Virus record (IMG/VR): IMGVR_UViG_3300025617_001484
Span: 1 to 64,000 of that record
From: a virus
Reading direction: 5' to 3' (one strand)
DNA: 64,000 bases
In this document: positions 16,022-24,450 of the stretch, piece by piece
Layout of the letters: each line of letters opens with the position of its first letter
Position numbering within the stretch: the stretch's first letter is position 1
Program-made: the position numbers and the translations under genes
Notes under the pieces: generated by a model
Told to the model about the DNA's origin: nothing
Databases searched by the model: none
The model's input: the letters and a program-made list of their open reading frames with translations, nothing else

Positions 16022-18502
16022 TTATGAACCACAAGCTAGACAATCATCCGGATTGTCAAGACTACAGGATAAATCATTCATAGTCTGATCTGCAAGTGCC
16101 TTTAGTTCTTCGCTTGCTGATTTAGTCTTCTCCTCAACAACCTCTGGTTTGGGATCTGGTTTTGGTTCCTCTTTCCTTACATCTTTATATTTACTTGTGT
16201 CTATACCAAGGCCTGAAAGTGCATCTACAGCAGCTTTTGTTCTTAAATAATACATGCCTGTTTTAAGACCAAGTTTCCATGAATGGAAGTGAGCAGCTGT
16301 TAATTTAGCTGCGTTTACACCCTCGATAAACAAGTTTAAAGATTGAGATTGGCAGATAAATTTACCTCTATCGGCTGACATCTCTATTAGATCTTTTTGC
16401 TTGAGTTCCCAAACAGTCTTATAGATTTCTTTGATGTCGTCTGGAATGTTTGGTATATGCTGAACAGATCCCTTGTGTATAATAATCATATTCTTCATAT
16501 CCTCGTCCCATAGGTCAAGAGCAATTAAATCTCTTACTAGGTGTTTATTAATGATTACATATTCACCACTAAGAGTTCTCCTAGTATAAATATTTGATGT
16601 AAAAGGCTCAAAAGCCTCGTTGTTACCCATTATTTGAGCAGTCGAAGCAGTCGGCATAGGTGCAAGAAGCAAAGAGTTTCTTACACCACTCTTCACGACT
16701 TCCTTCCTTAATTTTTTCCAGTCCCAACGCCCAGAAAGATCCTCGTCATTTACTTGCCATAGGTTATATTGGAATTTCCCTTCACTTAAAGGAGACCCTT
16801 CAAAGGTTTCATAAGCACCAAACTTTTTAGCTAAGTCTTTGGATGCTGTCATAGCAGCAAAGTAGATAGTTTCAAATATCTCTGAATTAACCCTTCTAGC
16901 CTCTTCAGATGTAAACGGTATTCCCATCGTAGCGAAAAGGTCTGCAAGTCCTTGTATTCCAATCCCAATGGGTCTGTGTTTCATATTAGACCTTTTTGTC
17001 TCTGGTGTAGGATAAAAGTTAACATCTATAACCTTATTTAAGTTAACTGCAGTTTGATAAGAAACATCATAAAGATAATCATGGTCAACATCGCATTTTC
17101 CTCTTAGTATCTTATTTGTTCTTGCATCTGTGGATTTCAGAAACTTGTTTACTGGTATAGACGCAAGATTACAAACTGCTTGTTCATCCTTGTCAGTGTA
17201 TTCTATAATCTCACAACAGAGGTTCGAAGATTTTATGGTACCAAGATTTTGTTGGTTTGATTTTCTGTTAGCAGAATCCTTATAAAGAATATACGGGGTT
17301 CCAGTTTCTATTTGAGATTCTATAATTTTAGACCATAATTCCCTTGCTTTTATGGTCTTCTTAGCTTTACCAGCTTCTTCTGCTGCTAGATATTTTTCGT
17401 TAAATTCTTGTCCATAGACCTCATGCAAATCCGGAACTTCCGAAGGAGAAAACAGCGACCAATTTTCGTTCTTCTCAACTCTTTCCATAAAAAGGTCAGA
17501 AACCCAAAGTGCCAAGAATAAATCTCTAGCTCTTCTTTCTTCCTTACCTGTATTTTTTCTCAAATCCAAGAAATCCTCAACGTCAGCGTGCCACGGTTCC
17601 AAGTAAATAGCAAAAGATCCCTTTCTCTTACCTCCACCCTGATCTACATATCTTGCCGTTTCGTTGAATACCTTAAGCATCGGAACAATACCATTGGACT
17701 TACCATTAGTTCCTCTGATGTAAGAACCAGTAGCTCTCACATTGTGTATAGCTAATCCTATTCCACCAGCATTTTGAGAAATCATAGCAACATCGGAAAG
17801 AGTCTTATAAATTCCAGGAATTGAATCCTCCTGTACTGTCAATAGAAAACAAGAAGAGAGCTGAGGTTTCTTTGTACCTGAATTAAACAGAGTTGGAGTT
17901 GCATGTGTCATCATATGAGTAGAGAGAAGCTCATATGTCTTCAGGACATTCTTAGTATCTTCGCCCCAAATTCCCACTGCAACACGCATGTACATATGCT
18001 GAGGGGTTTCTGCTGGGATACCATGCATCTTTAATAGATAACTCTTTTCCAAAGTTTTAAACCCAAAGTATTCAAATCCAAAATCCCTGTCGTGAATGAT
18101 AGCAGAATCAAACTTGTTCTTATTCTTCATTACTGCCTGATAGGTCTCTTCTCCGATTAAACCCGCTGCCTTTCCAGTTTCAGGGTCTATATAGGAATAA
18201 AGATCCTCGACAGTTTCTGAGAATTTTTTCTTCGTTGATTTATGAAGCCTTGATATTGCTATTCTTGCTGCTAAAATGGAATAGTCAGGATGGCTTGGTA
18301 TTAATGATGCTGCTGTTTCAGCAGTAAGATTGTCAAGCTCACCTGTTGATATACCGTCATAAATACCGGCAATCACCTTTTGTGAAATTCCCATCCAGTC
18401 AACAAAATCACTGTTTAGACCGTATGTCATCTTTTTTACACGGTTAGAAATCTTATCAAATCTAACAGCCTCTTTGGATCCGTCTCTCTTAGTTACGTAC
18501 AT
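16022..18502 (-). CDS. nrdA: Ribonucleoside-diphosphate reductase, class Ia, large subunit
   Basis: An 826-residue NrdA. It has an N-terminal ATP-cone domain (MYVTKRDGSKEAVRFDKIS onward) for allosteric overall activity, then the ten-stranded barrel with the active-site cysteines in PQLSSCFLLTV and SSNLCCEIIE, AVCNLASIPVNKF, and the C-terminal redox pair in CLACGS. It reduces NDPs to dNDPs, supplying replication. The gene follows nrdB by 15 nt and precedes adk, in the operon led by the N-terminal polymerase half and dUTPase. The intact ATP cone means it should be inhibited by dATP unless mutated. Confidence 0.97.
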   Translation of the reverse strand: MYVTKRDGSKEAVRFDKISNRVKKMTYGLNSDFVDWMGISQKVIAGIYDGISTGELDNLTAETAASLIPSHPDYSILAARIAISRLHKSTKKKFSETVEDLYSYIDPETGKAAGLIGEETYQAVMKNKNKFDSAIIHDRDFGFEYFGFKTLEKSYLLKMHGIPAETPQHMYMRVAVGIWGEDTKNVLKTYELLSTHMMTHATPTLFNSGTKKPQLSSCFLLTVQEDSIPGIYKTLSDVAMISQNAGGIGLAIHNVRATGSYIRGTNGKSNGIVPMLKVFNETARYVDQGGGKRKGSFAIYLEPWHADVEDFLDLRKNTGKEERRARDLFLALWVSDLFMERVEKNENWSLFSPSEVPDLHEVYGQEFNEKYLAAEEAGKAKKTIKARELWSKIIESQIETGTPYILYKDSANRKSNQQNLGTIKSSNLCCEIIEYTDKDEQAVCNLASIPVNKFLKSTDARTNKILRGKCDVDHDYLYDVSYQTAVNLNKVIDVNFYPTPETKRSNMKHRPIGIGIQGLADLFATMGIPFTSEEARRVNSEIFETIYFAAMTASKDLAKKFGAYETFEGSPLSEGKFQYNLWQVNDEDLSGRWDWKKLRKEVVKSGVRNSLLLAPMPTASTAQIMGNNEAFEPFTSNIYTRRTLSGEYVIINKHLVRDLIALDLWDEDMKNMIIIHKGSVQHIPNIPDDIKEIYKTVWELKQKDLIEMSADRGKFICQSQSLNLFIEGVNAAKLTAAHFHSWKLGLKTGMYYLRTKAAVDALSGLGIDTSKYKDVRKEEPKPDPKPEVVEEKTKSASEELKALADQTMNDLSCSLDNPDDCLACGS

Positions 18503-18517
18503 GTTTTTATTTTATTT

Positions 18518-19501
18518 TTAAAAGTCTACGTCCATATCGAACGTATTTTCAGTAGAGTCCATAACTCCAGCTTTTTGGTATTCACCAACTCTCTTCTCGA
18601 AGAAGTTAGTTTTGCCCTGTAATGAAATGTTTGCCATGAAGTCAAATGGATTCTCCGAATTGAAGACCTTAGAACATCCAAGATCAACCAATAATCGGTC
18701 AGCGACAAATTCTAAATATTGCTTCATTAGATCTGCATTCATACCAATTAATTTAACTGGCAATGACTCTGTAATAAATTCCTTCTCAATTTCAAGAGCA
18801 CTTAGAATGATTTCCTTAATTCTTTCCTCTGAAACCTTATTAGCAAGATAATTATTGTGGAGCAAAACTGCAAAATCACAGTGCATTCCCTCGTCACGAG
18901 AAATGAGCTCGTTAGAGAAACTTAGACCAGGCATTAATCCGCGCTTTTTAAGCCAGAAGATAGAGCAGAATGAACCAGAAAAGAATATACCCTCTACTGC
19001 AGCAAAAGCTACAAGTCTTTCCTGGAAATGTTCTGATTCTACCCATTTAAGAGCCCAATCAGCTTTTTTCTTCACAGCAGGAATGGTTTCAATCGCATTG
19101 AATAATTTCTTTTTCTCTTGCTGATCTGTAATATAAGTATCAATAAGGAGTGAATACGTTTCAGAGTGTATATTCTCCATCATAATCTGGAAGCCATAGA
19201 AAAACTTTGCTTCCGAATATTGTACTTCTCTTACAAAATTTTCAGCCAAATTTTCGTTTACTATACCATCGGAAGCAGCAAAGAAAGCTAGTACATGCTT
19301 TACAAAATGTCTTTCGTTATCGTTAAGCTTGTTTCTCCAATCATCAATATCAGCAGAAAGATCAATTTCTTCAGCAGTCCAGATGCAAGCCTGCTGTTTT
19401 TTGTACATGTCCCATATTTCATGTTGTTCTATTGGAAAAATGACAAATCTGTTTGCATTTTCCTCCAATATCGGTTCCGGTAGCGAATAGTCCTCCTTCA
19501 T
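18518..19501 (-). CDS. nrdB: Ribonucleoside-diphosphate reductase, class Ia, small subunit
   Basis: A 327-residue R2 subunit. The diiron ligands and radical tyrosine are visible: [21 protein letters not shown] (ExxH and the Tyr), VEGIFFSG and [12 protein letters not shown] (ExxH). The C-terminal tail NTFDMDVDF matches the R1-docking tail of eukaryote-like R2 proteins. The MENIHSE region also looks like the eukaryote/Bacteroidetes type rather than E. coli NrdB, which suggests acquisition from a Bacteroidetes-type source. It is coupled to nrdA. Confidence 0.97.
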   Translation of the reverse strand: MKEDYSLPEPILEENANRFVIFPIEQHEIWDMYKKQQACIWTAEEIDLSADIDDWRNKLNDNERHFVKHVLAFFAASDGIVNENLAENFVREVQYSEAKFFYGFQIMMENIHSETYSLLIDTYITDQQEKKKLFNAIETIPAVKKKADWALKWVESEHFQERLVAFAAVEGIFFSGSFCSIFWLKKRGLMPGLSFSNELISRDEGMHCDFAVLLHNNYLANKVSEERIKEIILSALEIEKEFITESLPVKLIGMNADLMKQYLEFVADRLLVDLGCSKVFNSENPFDFMANISLQGKTNFFEKRVGEYQKAGVMDSTENTFDMDVDF

Positions 19502-19526
19502 AATTTAATACTTTGTTTTTTTTAGT

Positions 19527-19994
19527 TTAATAATTATTTGCCTGTCTTCGGCGGTTTTCCTCGTTCTTACTCATGTACATATTGTACATCTCTTGGGCTG
19601 TCATCCCAATCGAGGCTGCATAATTCATAAAGAAATGTAGCATGTCAACTATCTCAAATTTGCATTCTACCTTATCAGATTCTGAAAGTTCTGAAAACTT
19701 CAGATCCGAATAAGTTGAATATGCAGATTTCCATTTTTTCCAAATGGCGTTTCCACCACCATCTTTGATTCCACCAAGAGCATCCGTTGCCTCGTGTATT
19801 TCATCAATGAGAGCGTGATTGTTCATGTGCCAGAATTCCATGAGTTCCCTCAAAGACATTTCTTTGAAGTTGTATCCATAAACATTCTCCTGAGTTTCTG
19901 CTTGTAGATTTAAAATGTCACCTAGAGTATCTTTCGATTCGGGATAAAGATTTTTGATCTGTAGGTCTGAGCATTGGTTATCTGTGTTTGCCAT
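19527..19994 (-). CDS. All-alpha dimeric dUTPase/MazG-like NTP pyrophosphatase
   Basis: A 155-residue all-helical protein. DEIHEATDALGG (ExxE-type metal site) and KFEIVDMLHFFMNYAASIG (E..D site) followed by YMSKNEENRRRQ match dimeric dUTPases of the all-alpha NTP pyrophosphatase superfamily. It would hydrolyse dUTP to dUMP, lowering uracil incorporation and supplying dTMP synthesis. It lies just upstream of nrdB. The general fold assignment is firm; specificity for dUTP is from family similarity. Confidence 0.85.
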   Translation of the reverse strand: MANTDNQCSDLQIKNLYPESKDTLGDILNLQAETQENVYGYNFKEMSLRELMEFWHMNNHALIDEIHEATDALGGIKDGGGNAIWKKWKSAYSTYSDLKFSELSESDKVECKFEIVDMLHFFMNYAASIGMTAQEMYNMYMSKNEENRRRQANNY

Positions 19995-20044
19995 ATTTAT
20001 TATTTACAATAAGTTTTTTAATCCTTTCCCGTATCTAGGTTTTC

Positions 20045-20052
20045 TATATATC
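20045..20052 (-). promoter_or_regulatory. GATATATA element
   Basis: TTGATATATAGA on the minus strand, between the polymerase half and dUTPase genes, 50 nt before the dUTPase start. It could be a promoter for the dUTPase-nrdB-nrdA-adk operon. Confidence 0.45.
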
Positions 20053-20089
20053 AAGTGGGTCCCTAGAGTGCGGTAATTTTGGAAAAGTT

Positions 20090-21502
20090 CTACGTTAATT
20101 TTTTCAATTGTTTCTCCAATTGGTCAATTTCTATCTGCAATTCCAGCATTCTTTTTTTCGTTTTCTTTCTTTTTGAATATAGATCCTTAACTATAGTCTT
20201 TAAAATTGGGCTTTCGTCATCACCACCAAAGAGAGCTGTAGATGAAGTTTTTACCCATCCATCTCTAGCTTCAGAAACATCCTTTCCCAATTTTCCTTTA
20301 TAGACCTCCGGAGAAATTCCCCACTGTACAATAGTATTTGGGTATAGGGATGCAAAGTCGTAACAAGCAACCCATTCATGAAGTCCTTTGATGGGTTCTT
20401 TGACGTATCCACCAATAAACTTCACGTGACTTTCTTCTTTTCTTTCATTGACAAAGACCTGACCCCTTTCCAAGAATTTTTTGAGCATCATTACCTCTGT
20501 AGCCCATACTGGAGAAAGTGCTCTACTAATTTCAACTCTATTCAAATTTGCAATCTTAAAGTATGTCAGTAGTGTTTTAAGCTTCACGTCGATATAATGA
20601 ACAAGGGCACAGTCAATGACGTTATAGAGAATGAATTTAGGGAAGTCGGACTGGTAAAGGTCCCTTAAAGATCCTTCGTATACTATCTTCTTCAATCCTG
20701 TAGCCTTTTCCGCTACGTAGTCCAATCTATTACTCTCCTTGATCTTAATTGTTCTGTCCCATTTTTTATAGATATCAAGATAATCGACCATTAATAGGTG
20801 CATGGGTAGATTGTTCTTTCCTATAAGCCAATTGGCTGGGGAAATTACTTTGGGATCGATGCCAAGTCTCCTAGCACGATTAACCAAATAAGGCCAGTCG
20901 TATCCAAACCAGTTCCATCCAGTTATTAGTGGCATTTTAGGTGCCAATTTCTTGAAGAAGGTATAGAGCATATCATACTCTGATTCGAATTGGTGATATT
21001 TGAAAGACCATTCGTCACCCATGGGTTTTAGATACTCGTTGGTCTTGTCATATATTTCAGCCTGCTCTTTCGGACTAAGTGGATCTAGACCAAGTATAAT
21101 CGACTTACACTTATCAGTAGCAATCCCAATCGAAAGTATCTTGTTCTTTGCATTAGCAGTGTCTAGTGAATCCCCCATCTCATCGGTCATTTCAACCTCA
21201 ATGTCGACGAAGTATTTCTTTGGGGTTTGGAAATCCCAAAGAGATTTTGTTAATTCCGGATCTGCCTCTTCAAGAATCTGAACCATCCTGTATTTGTCAT
21301 ACTTCTGTGTCTTTACCTTCCTAACTGGAACGCCGTCCCATGATTGCCAATCAGATTCCTTTCTTCTGTCTCCTGGGGAGCATTTTTCCCAGATGAATCT
21401 CTCTTTCTCCGGAACTGGAACATCAATAAAAATTAAATCCCCTTCTTCCGAAAAGGATGATACTTTTAAATAAGTCCCTTTGTTTTCTATATCTACTATC
21501 AT
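20090..21502 (-). CDS. 43: DNA polymerase (family B, T4 gp43-like), N-terminal half: exonuclease, motif A and first fingers helix
   Basis: A 470-residue protein beginning at the ATG of MIVDIENKG; upstream in-frame codons are hydrophobic and cross the palindrome, so I reject the longer start. All three exonuclease motifs are present: YFVDIEVE (Exo I), GWNWFGYDWPYL (Exo II) and YNVIDCALV (Exo III). Palm motif A YDFASLYPNT follows. The protein then ends after LYSKRKKTKKRM, which contains the fingers arginine region, in a charged helix (LQIEIDQLEKQLKKLT) and a genuine stop. Motifs B and C are encoded separately at 1-473. The missing linker matches the tip of the fingers helical hairpin, so each half contributes one fingers helix. 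Both halves should associate through these helices, by inference. No intein sequence is present. Confidence 0.95.
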   Translation of the reverse strand: MIVDIENKGTYLKVSSFSEEGDLIFIDVPVPEKERFIWEKCSPGDRRKESDWQSWDGVPVRKVKTQKYDKYRMVQILEEADPELTKSLWDFQTPKKYFVDIEVEMTDEMGDSLDTANAKNKILSIGIATDKCKSIILGLDPLSPKEQAEIYDKTNEYLKPMGDEWSFKYHQFESEYDMLYTFFKKLAPKMPLITGWNWFGYDWPYLVNRARRLGIDPKVISPANWLIGKNNLPMHLLMVDYLDIYKKWDRTIKIKESNRLDYVAEKATGLKKIVYEGSLRDLYQSDFPKFILYNVIDCALVHYIDVKLKTLLTYFKIANLNRVEISRALSPVWATEVMMLKKFLERGQVFVNERKEESHVKFIGGYVKEPIKGLHEWVACYDFASLYPNTIVQWGISPEVYKGKLGKDVSEARDGWVKTSSTALFGGDDESPILKTIVKDLYSKRKKTKKRMLELQIEIDQLEKQLKKLT

Positions 21503-21508
21503 GAAATA

Positions 21509-21528
21509 AAATTGAGATATCTCAATTT
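21509..21528. promoter_or_regulatory. 20-bp perfect palindrome upstream of the polymerase gene
   Basis: AAATTGAGATATCTCAATTT is perfectly self-complementary and lies 6 nt before the polymerase ATG, in the 58-nt divergent intergenic region. In the polymerase mRNA it can fold as an 8-bp stem with a 4-nt AUAU loop directly in front of the start codon. It could be a transcriptional operator or a translational one. T4 gp43 represses its own mRNA through a hairpin at its ribosome-binding site. Confidence 0.6.
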
Positions 21529-21544
21529 GGCTTTGACCAAAAAA

Positions 21545-21552
21545 GATATATA
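21545..21552 (+). promoter_or_regulatory. GATATATA late-promoter-like element on the plus strand
   Basis: AAGATATATACAATACTT immediately precedes the rightward tagged gene (8 nt to the ATG). The same element switches strand with gene direction, which supports a promoter role. Confidence 0.5.
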
Positions 21553-21560
21553 CAATACTT

Positions 21561-21881
21561 ATGGAAAGCAGGGTCAAAAGTTTCGAGAAATTCCTTAATG
21601 AATATTATATTTCGTCCGCACCGGGAAGTGTGGTTGTACCAGGAGAATGGTACAAGGATAACGTGAACTCAAGAAACTATAGACCTGCATATACGCAAAC
21701 CCCACAAGTAGTGGATGCTATGTTCCAGAGCACAGATCTTTACAACTACCTAGACACATTGGCTGAGGAGGAAGAATTTACCAGCATGATGAAGGATGGT
21801 AAAGAACCCAAAGAGATAATCAAGTACGTAAAGAAAAGAATTCACGAGGAGCTTTCAGCTAATGCTAAAACCTCAGAATAA
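21561..21881 (+). CDS. Small tagged protein, unknown
   Basis: A 106-residue protein, the first gene of a two-gene rightward operon with the amidase. Its N-terminus VKSFEKFLNEYY is a compact version of the shared tag, with F-E-K-F and L-N-E. The rest is hydrophilic, with a C-terminal basic helix (KEIIKYVKKRIHEEL). No known domain. A head-packaged protein is inferred from the tag. Confidence 0.72.
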   Translation: MESRVKSFEKFLNEYYISSAPGSVVVPGEWYKDNVNSRNYRPAYTQTPQVVDAMFQSTDLYNYLDTLAEEEEFTSMMKDGKEPKEIIKYVKKRIHEELSANAKTSE

Positions 21882-21898
21882 AATAAGGAAGTATAACT

Positions 21899-22594
21899 TT
21901 GGATATAGTAGACCATAGTCTTTTCGAGGGTGCTTATTATGATCAACCACACCCAAAAGACTCGTTATTTATACACGACTCCAACGGTCATTATAGACCA
22001 GATTGGCTAATCGAGTCATGGGGTAGAGATCGCAAGAACTCAACCAATAAGATAAGGTCAGCAAATGCCTTTGTAATAGGGGGTGTAGATCCTTCTGGGA
22101 AAGGTGATAGAAAATATGATGGCCTAGTATACAGAGCTTTTGACGAGGAGATGTGGTCACACCACCTTTTTATAAAAGCAAAAAACAACACATTTCTAAA
22201 TCAAAAGAGTATCGGGATAGAGATTTGCAACTATGGTCCTCTTACAAAAACGGAGTCTGGTGATTTCTACACACACACCAGCATAAAGGTAGCTAAAAGT
22301 CAAGTTACTGAATTAGAGAACCCATTTAGAGGAATCCGATATTACCACTCATACACAAATTCTCAGATTAAGTCATTAAAGAACTTAATCCAATATCTTA
22401 GCGAAAAATATGAAATAGATCTCAAAAGGGGCATAAAGAAAGAGATGAATAACTTCGGAGTATATGGAGGATTTGAATTATCAGACGATGCTCTAAAAGG
22501 AGGTCAAGGTTTGTGGTCACACACAAACGTTAGAGTTGATAAATTCGGTTGTTTCCCACACCCAGATTTAATTAAGATCATTAGATCTTTCTAA
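21899..22594 (+). CDS. N-acetylmuramoyl-L-alanine amidase-like endolysin (Amidase_2/PGRP fold)
   Basis: A 231-residue protein starting at TTG, chosen because AAGGAAG lies 7 nt upstream. The segments WSHHLFIKAKNN, KSIGIEICNYGPL and the C-terminal GLWSHTNVRVDKFGCFPHPDL are arranged as in zinc amidases of the peptidoglycan-recognition fold, with His ligands in the first and last segments. It should cut the bond between MurNAc and the L-Ala stem and so act in host lysis. There is no signal peptide or membrane anchor, so export would need a holin, which I did not find nearby. Its 3' end overlaps the converging glycosylase gene by 27 nt. Confidence 0.8.
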   Translation: MDIVDHSLFEGAYYDQPHPKDSLFIHDSNGHYRPDWLIESWGRDRKNSTNKIRSANAFVIGGVDPSGKGDRKYDGLVYRAFDEEMWSHHLFIKAKNNTFLNQKSIGIEICNYGPLTKTESGDFYTHTSIKVAKSQVTELENPFRGIRYYHSYTNSQIKSLKNLIQYLSEKYEIDLKRGIKKEMNNFGVYGGFELSDDALKGGQGLWSHTNVRVDKFGCFPHPDLIKIIRSF

Positions 22595-22960
22595 ATAGGA
22601 TTTTAGCTTTTTATCGGTTGGTACGAAATCACTTTTACCGTTTACAAAAATTTCCCATGATTCCTTACCGTATTTACCTATTCCCGGAAGATCCTCAACC
22701 TTATCAAAGCCAAGAATCCAAGCTTTGCTCATTTCTATGATTCTTCTAGACTTTACGTTACCAAATCCAGTAGATCTTATGATCTGATAAATTTTATCCG
22801 CAGGTACACTTGAACAATGTTCTGGAGATTTAATGAGTAAAAACAAATCATCAAGAACTTTTCTAACTTGATGGTTTGTTGTTTGGTTCAGTAGTATACA
22901 GATCACACTCATTTTCCAAGGGCTTTCTAAATAATCCTCCTGAATGAGTCTTTCTCTCAC
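22568..22960 (-). CDS. MBD4-like HhH-GPD DNA glycosylase
   Basis: A 130-residue helix-hairpin-helix glycosylase. It aligns by eye along its length with the catalytic domain of MBD4: LIQEDYLESPWKMSVICILLNQT at the start, the HhH motif LPGIGKYGKESWEIF (about 91-105), and VPTDKKLKSYL with the catalytic Asp at 116 (MBD4 has HPEDHKLNKY). MBD4-type enzymes remove T or U mispaired with G. No Fe-S cysteine cluster is present, unlike EndoIII. It may repair deaminated bases in phage DNA or act on modified bases. It is coupled to the upstream 76-residue gene by a 4-nt overlap. Confidence 0.88.
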   Translation of the reverse strand: MRERLIQEDYLESPWKMSVICILLNQTTNHQVRKVLDDLFLLIKSPEHCSSVPADKIYQIIRSTGFGNVKSRRIIEMSKAWILGFDKVEDLPGIGKYGKESWEIFVNGKSDFVPTDKKLKSYLERSNDLN

Positions 22961-23187
22961 AGTCTGTTTTTTAAAGTCTTAATATACGAGTTGACCTTTT
23001 GGTCAAATAAGGAAGCCGTGTCCGGATAGTTCTTTCCCATGATTGTAGAAAGCTTATTTATTACTGATATCCTATCCAGGACCATAACATATTCTGGGTC
23101 ATTCTCTTTTGCTATAATCTCAGATGCTACCTCTTTAGCAAATCTGTCAAACATTTCTTTCTCTCTAGACATAATAATAAAGCTCAA
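22957..23187 (-). CDS. Unknown small helical protein
   Basis: A 76-residue mostly helical protein without a recognised motif. Its stop overlaps the start of the MBD4-like glycosylase, so it is translated with it. Confidence 0.6.
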   Translation of the reverse strand: MSFIIMSREKEMFDRFAKEVASEIIAKENDPEYVMVLDRISVINKLSTIMGKNYPDTASLFDQKVNSYIKTLKNRL

Positions 23188-23238
23188 TATTTTAGTTATC
23201 GAGCTTTATTAGAAGTTAAATTAAGAAAAATTTCGTAA

Positions 23239-23595
23239 TTAAGAGATCTTAATTTTCTTTGGCATAGATTCTTTCTTCTTAGATATCTTAATTTTTAAAA
23301 TACCATCAGATATCTTACCACTTACAGAATCTGGATCAGCACCAATAGGGAGCTTAAACTTTTTAACAAAATCGTCTGTCCAATAAGATTCATTATCCTC
23401 TCCACTTATAACTAGAAGGTTTCCGTCGATCTCAACCGAAATATCTTCCCGTGTAAATCCAGCAACTGGCAATTCTAGTAAATATTCGCTATCCTTCTCA
23501 TCTACAAAATGACCTCTACTCTGGATTACTGGATTTGTGTTGTTTAAGATTTTTTCCATCATTTCCAATGGGTTGTAAATAGTTGATCTGCTCAT
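23239..23595 (-). CDS. Hsp20/alpha-crystallin small heat-shock protein
   Basis: A 118-residue small heat-shock protein. The alpha-crystallin domain spans about residues 25-110: ELPVAGFTREDISVEIDGNL, VISGEDNE, FKLPIGADPDSVSGKISDGI and the LKIKISK strand, with a C-terminal IKIS tail. It holds unfolding proteins in an ATP-independent way and could feed substrates to DnaK with the phage DnaJ. The upstream gene ends in a terminator, so it has its own promoter. Confidence 0.94.
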   Translation of the reverse strand: MSRSTIYNPLEMMEKILNNTNPVIQSRGHFVDEKDSEYLLELPVAGFTREDISVEIDGNLLVISGEDNESYWTDDFVKKFKLPIGADPDSVSGKISDGILKIKISKKKESMPKKIKIS

Positions 23596-23641
23596 TTTTT
23601 TTTATTTTTTTCATATGATAGTTCAAAACCTATTCCATTAC

Positions 23642-23678
23642 TAAAAAACAAAGAAAAAGGTGCCTTTTTGACACCTTT
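23642..23678 (-). terminator. Rho-independent terminator
   Basis: Stem AAAGGTG/CACCTTT with a 9-nt loop; on the minus strand a T-rich run follows. It ends the 25.8-23.7 kb operon before hsp20. Confidence 0.75.
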
Positions 23679-23703
23679 AAGCATTATCTTATGACTTTTC
23701 GTC

Positions 23704-24195
23704 TTATTTTTGCAAAGACTTCATCATTTCCTTAAAATCCTCGAAGCTTTTAACCACACGGTCTTTCTTCTTTTTCTTTTTGTTACCCTTCCCTGCTGCA
23801 GGAGTACCAACTGTTAAAGATGGGAATTTATCTCCAGATCCAACAGATCCACTATAAAAATCAGCATTGGTTCCTCCGGACGAAGGAGCTTGTACGTTAC
23901 CCATTCCTTGTGTAGTACCTAGAGTAGCAAATGCTCCTCCCCCACCATCTGCAGGTGCACCACCTTCCATTTCTTGTAGCTCGTACCCCTCACAACCACA
24001 GCTTTTCATTTTTTCATCCATTTGCCATTTCTCAACACAATAGTTATTCTCATCAAGCCAATCCTTGATTTTAGACTCTATCGAATCTGGTGATTCCTGA
24101 TCTTCCATAATTGGGGTATCTCCTTCACAGCACATACAAACAATTGTTCTTCCACTAGTAGAGTTTCCTGTTGGATAATACATTGATTCTATCAT
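23704..24195 (-). CDS. Unknown Cys- and Gly-rich protein with C-terminal tag-like segment
   Basis: A 163-residue protein. The N-terminal third holds clustered cysteines (VCMCCEGD, then CGCEGYE) that could bind metal. The middle is Gly/Ala/Ser-rich, and a poly-Lys stretch precedes the C-terminal segment VKSFEDFKEMMKSLQK, which resembles the N-terminal tag of other proteins (F-E-D-F) but sits at the other end. It is the last gene of the small-gene operon and shares its start nucleotide with the stop of the 24195-24425 gene region. Function unknown. Confidence 0.65.
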   Translation of the reverse strand: MIESMYYPTGNSTSGRTIVCMCCEGDTPIMEDQESPDSIESKIKDWLDENNYCVEKWQMDEKMKSCGCEGYELQEMEGGAPADGGGGAFATLGTTQGMGNVQAPSSGGTNADFYSGSVGSGDKFPSLTVGTPAAGKGNKKKKKKDRVVKSFEDFKEMMKSLQK

Positions 24196-24425
24196 TATTC
24201 TAATATTTTTTGAACATTCTTAGCAAAGATCCTTAGAGAATTTCCATCCTCATTCTTTACAGTATAACCAACAACATCTTTGTAAGAATCGTATATAGGA
24301 GAGATTACAAGTAGCTTGTTACCACTATTATCTAAAACAAACTTACCTGTAAGATCATCGTATTGTTTTTTAACCTGAGTAGTTGTAGGCTGAGCTTGAT
24401 TATTTTTATTGCATCCGCATCCCAT
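24195..24425 (-). CDS. Unknown small protein with Cys-rich N-terminus
   Basis: A 76-residue protein starting MGCGCNKN, followed by a Gln/Thr linker and a small beta-rich domain (FVLDNSGNKLLVISPIYD). The N-terminal CxC may bind metal. It is coupled to the next gene by a 1-nt overlap. Function unknown. Confidence 0.62.
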   Translation of the reverse strand: MGCGCNKNNQAQPTTTQVKKQYDDLTGKFVLDNSGNKLLVISPIYDSYKDVVGYTVKNEDGNSLRIFAKNVQKILE

Positions 24426-24450
24426 ATTGGTGTTCTTTAGTTTATTATAT

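Noticed and set aside
20090-21502. Split intein joining the polymerase halves
   Set aside because: Neither end shows intein motifs (no Cys/Ser splice junction or block A, nor a C-terminal His-Asn), only helical sequence with a stop and a start codon.
20090-21577. Longer N-terminal start for the polymerase half (codons upstream of MIVDIENKG)
   Set aside because: The extra 25 residues are hydrophobic, run through the palindrome and are unlike the N-terminus of T4-type polymerases.
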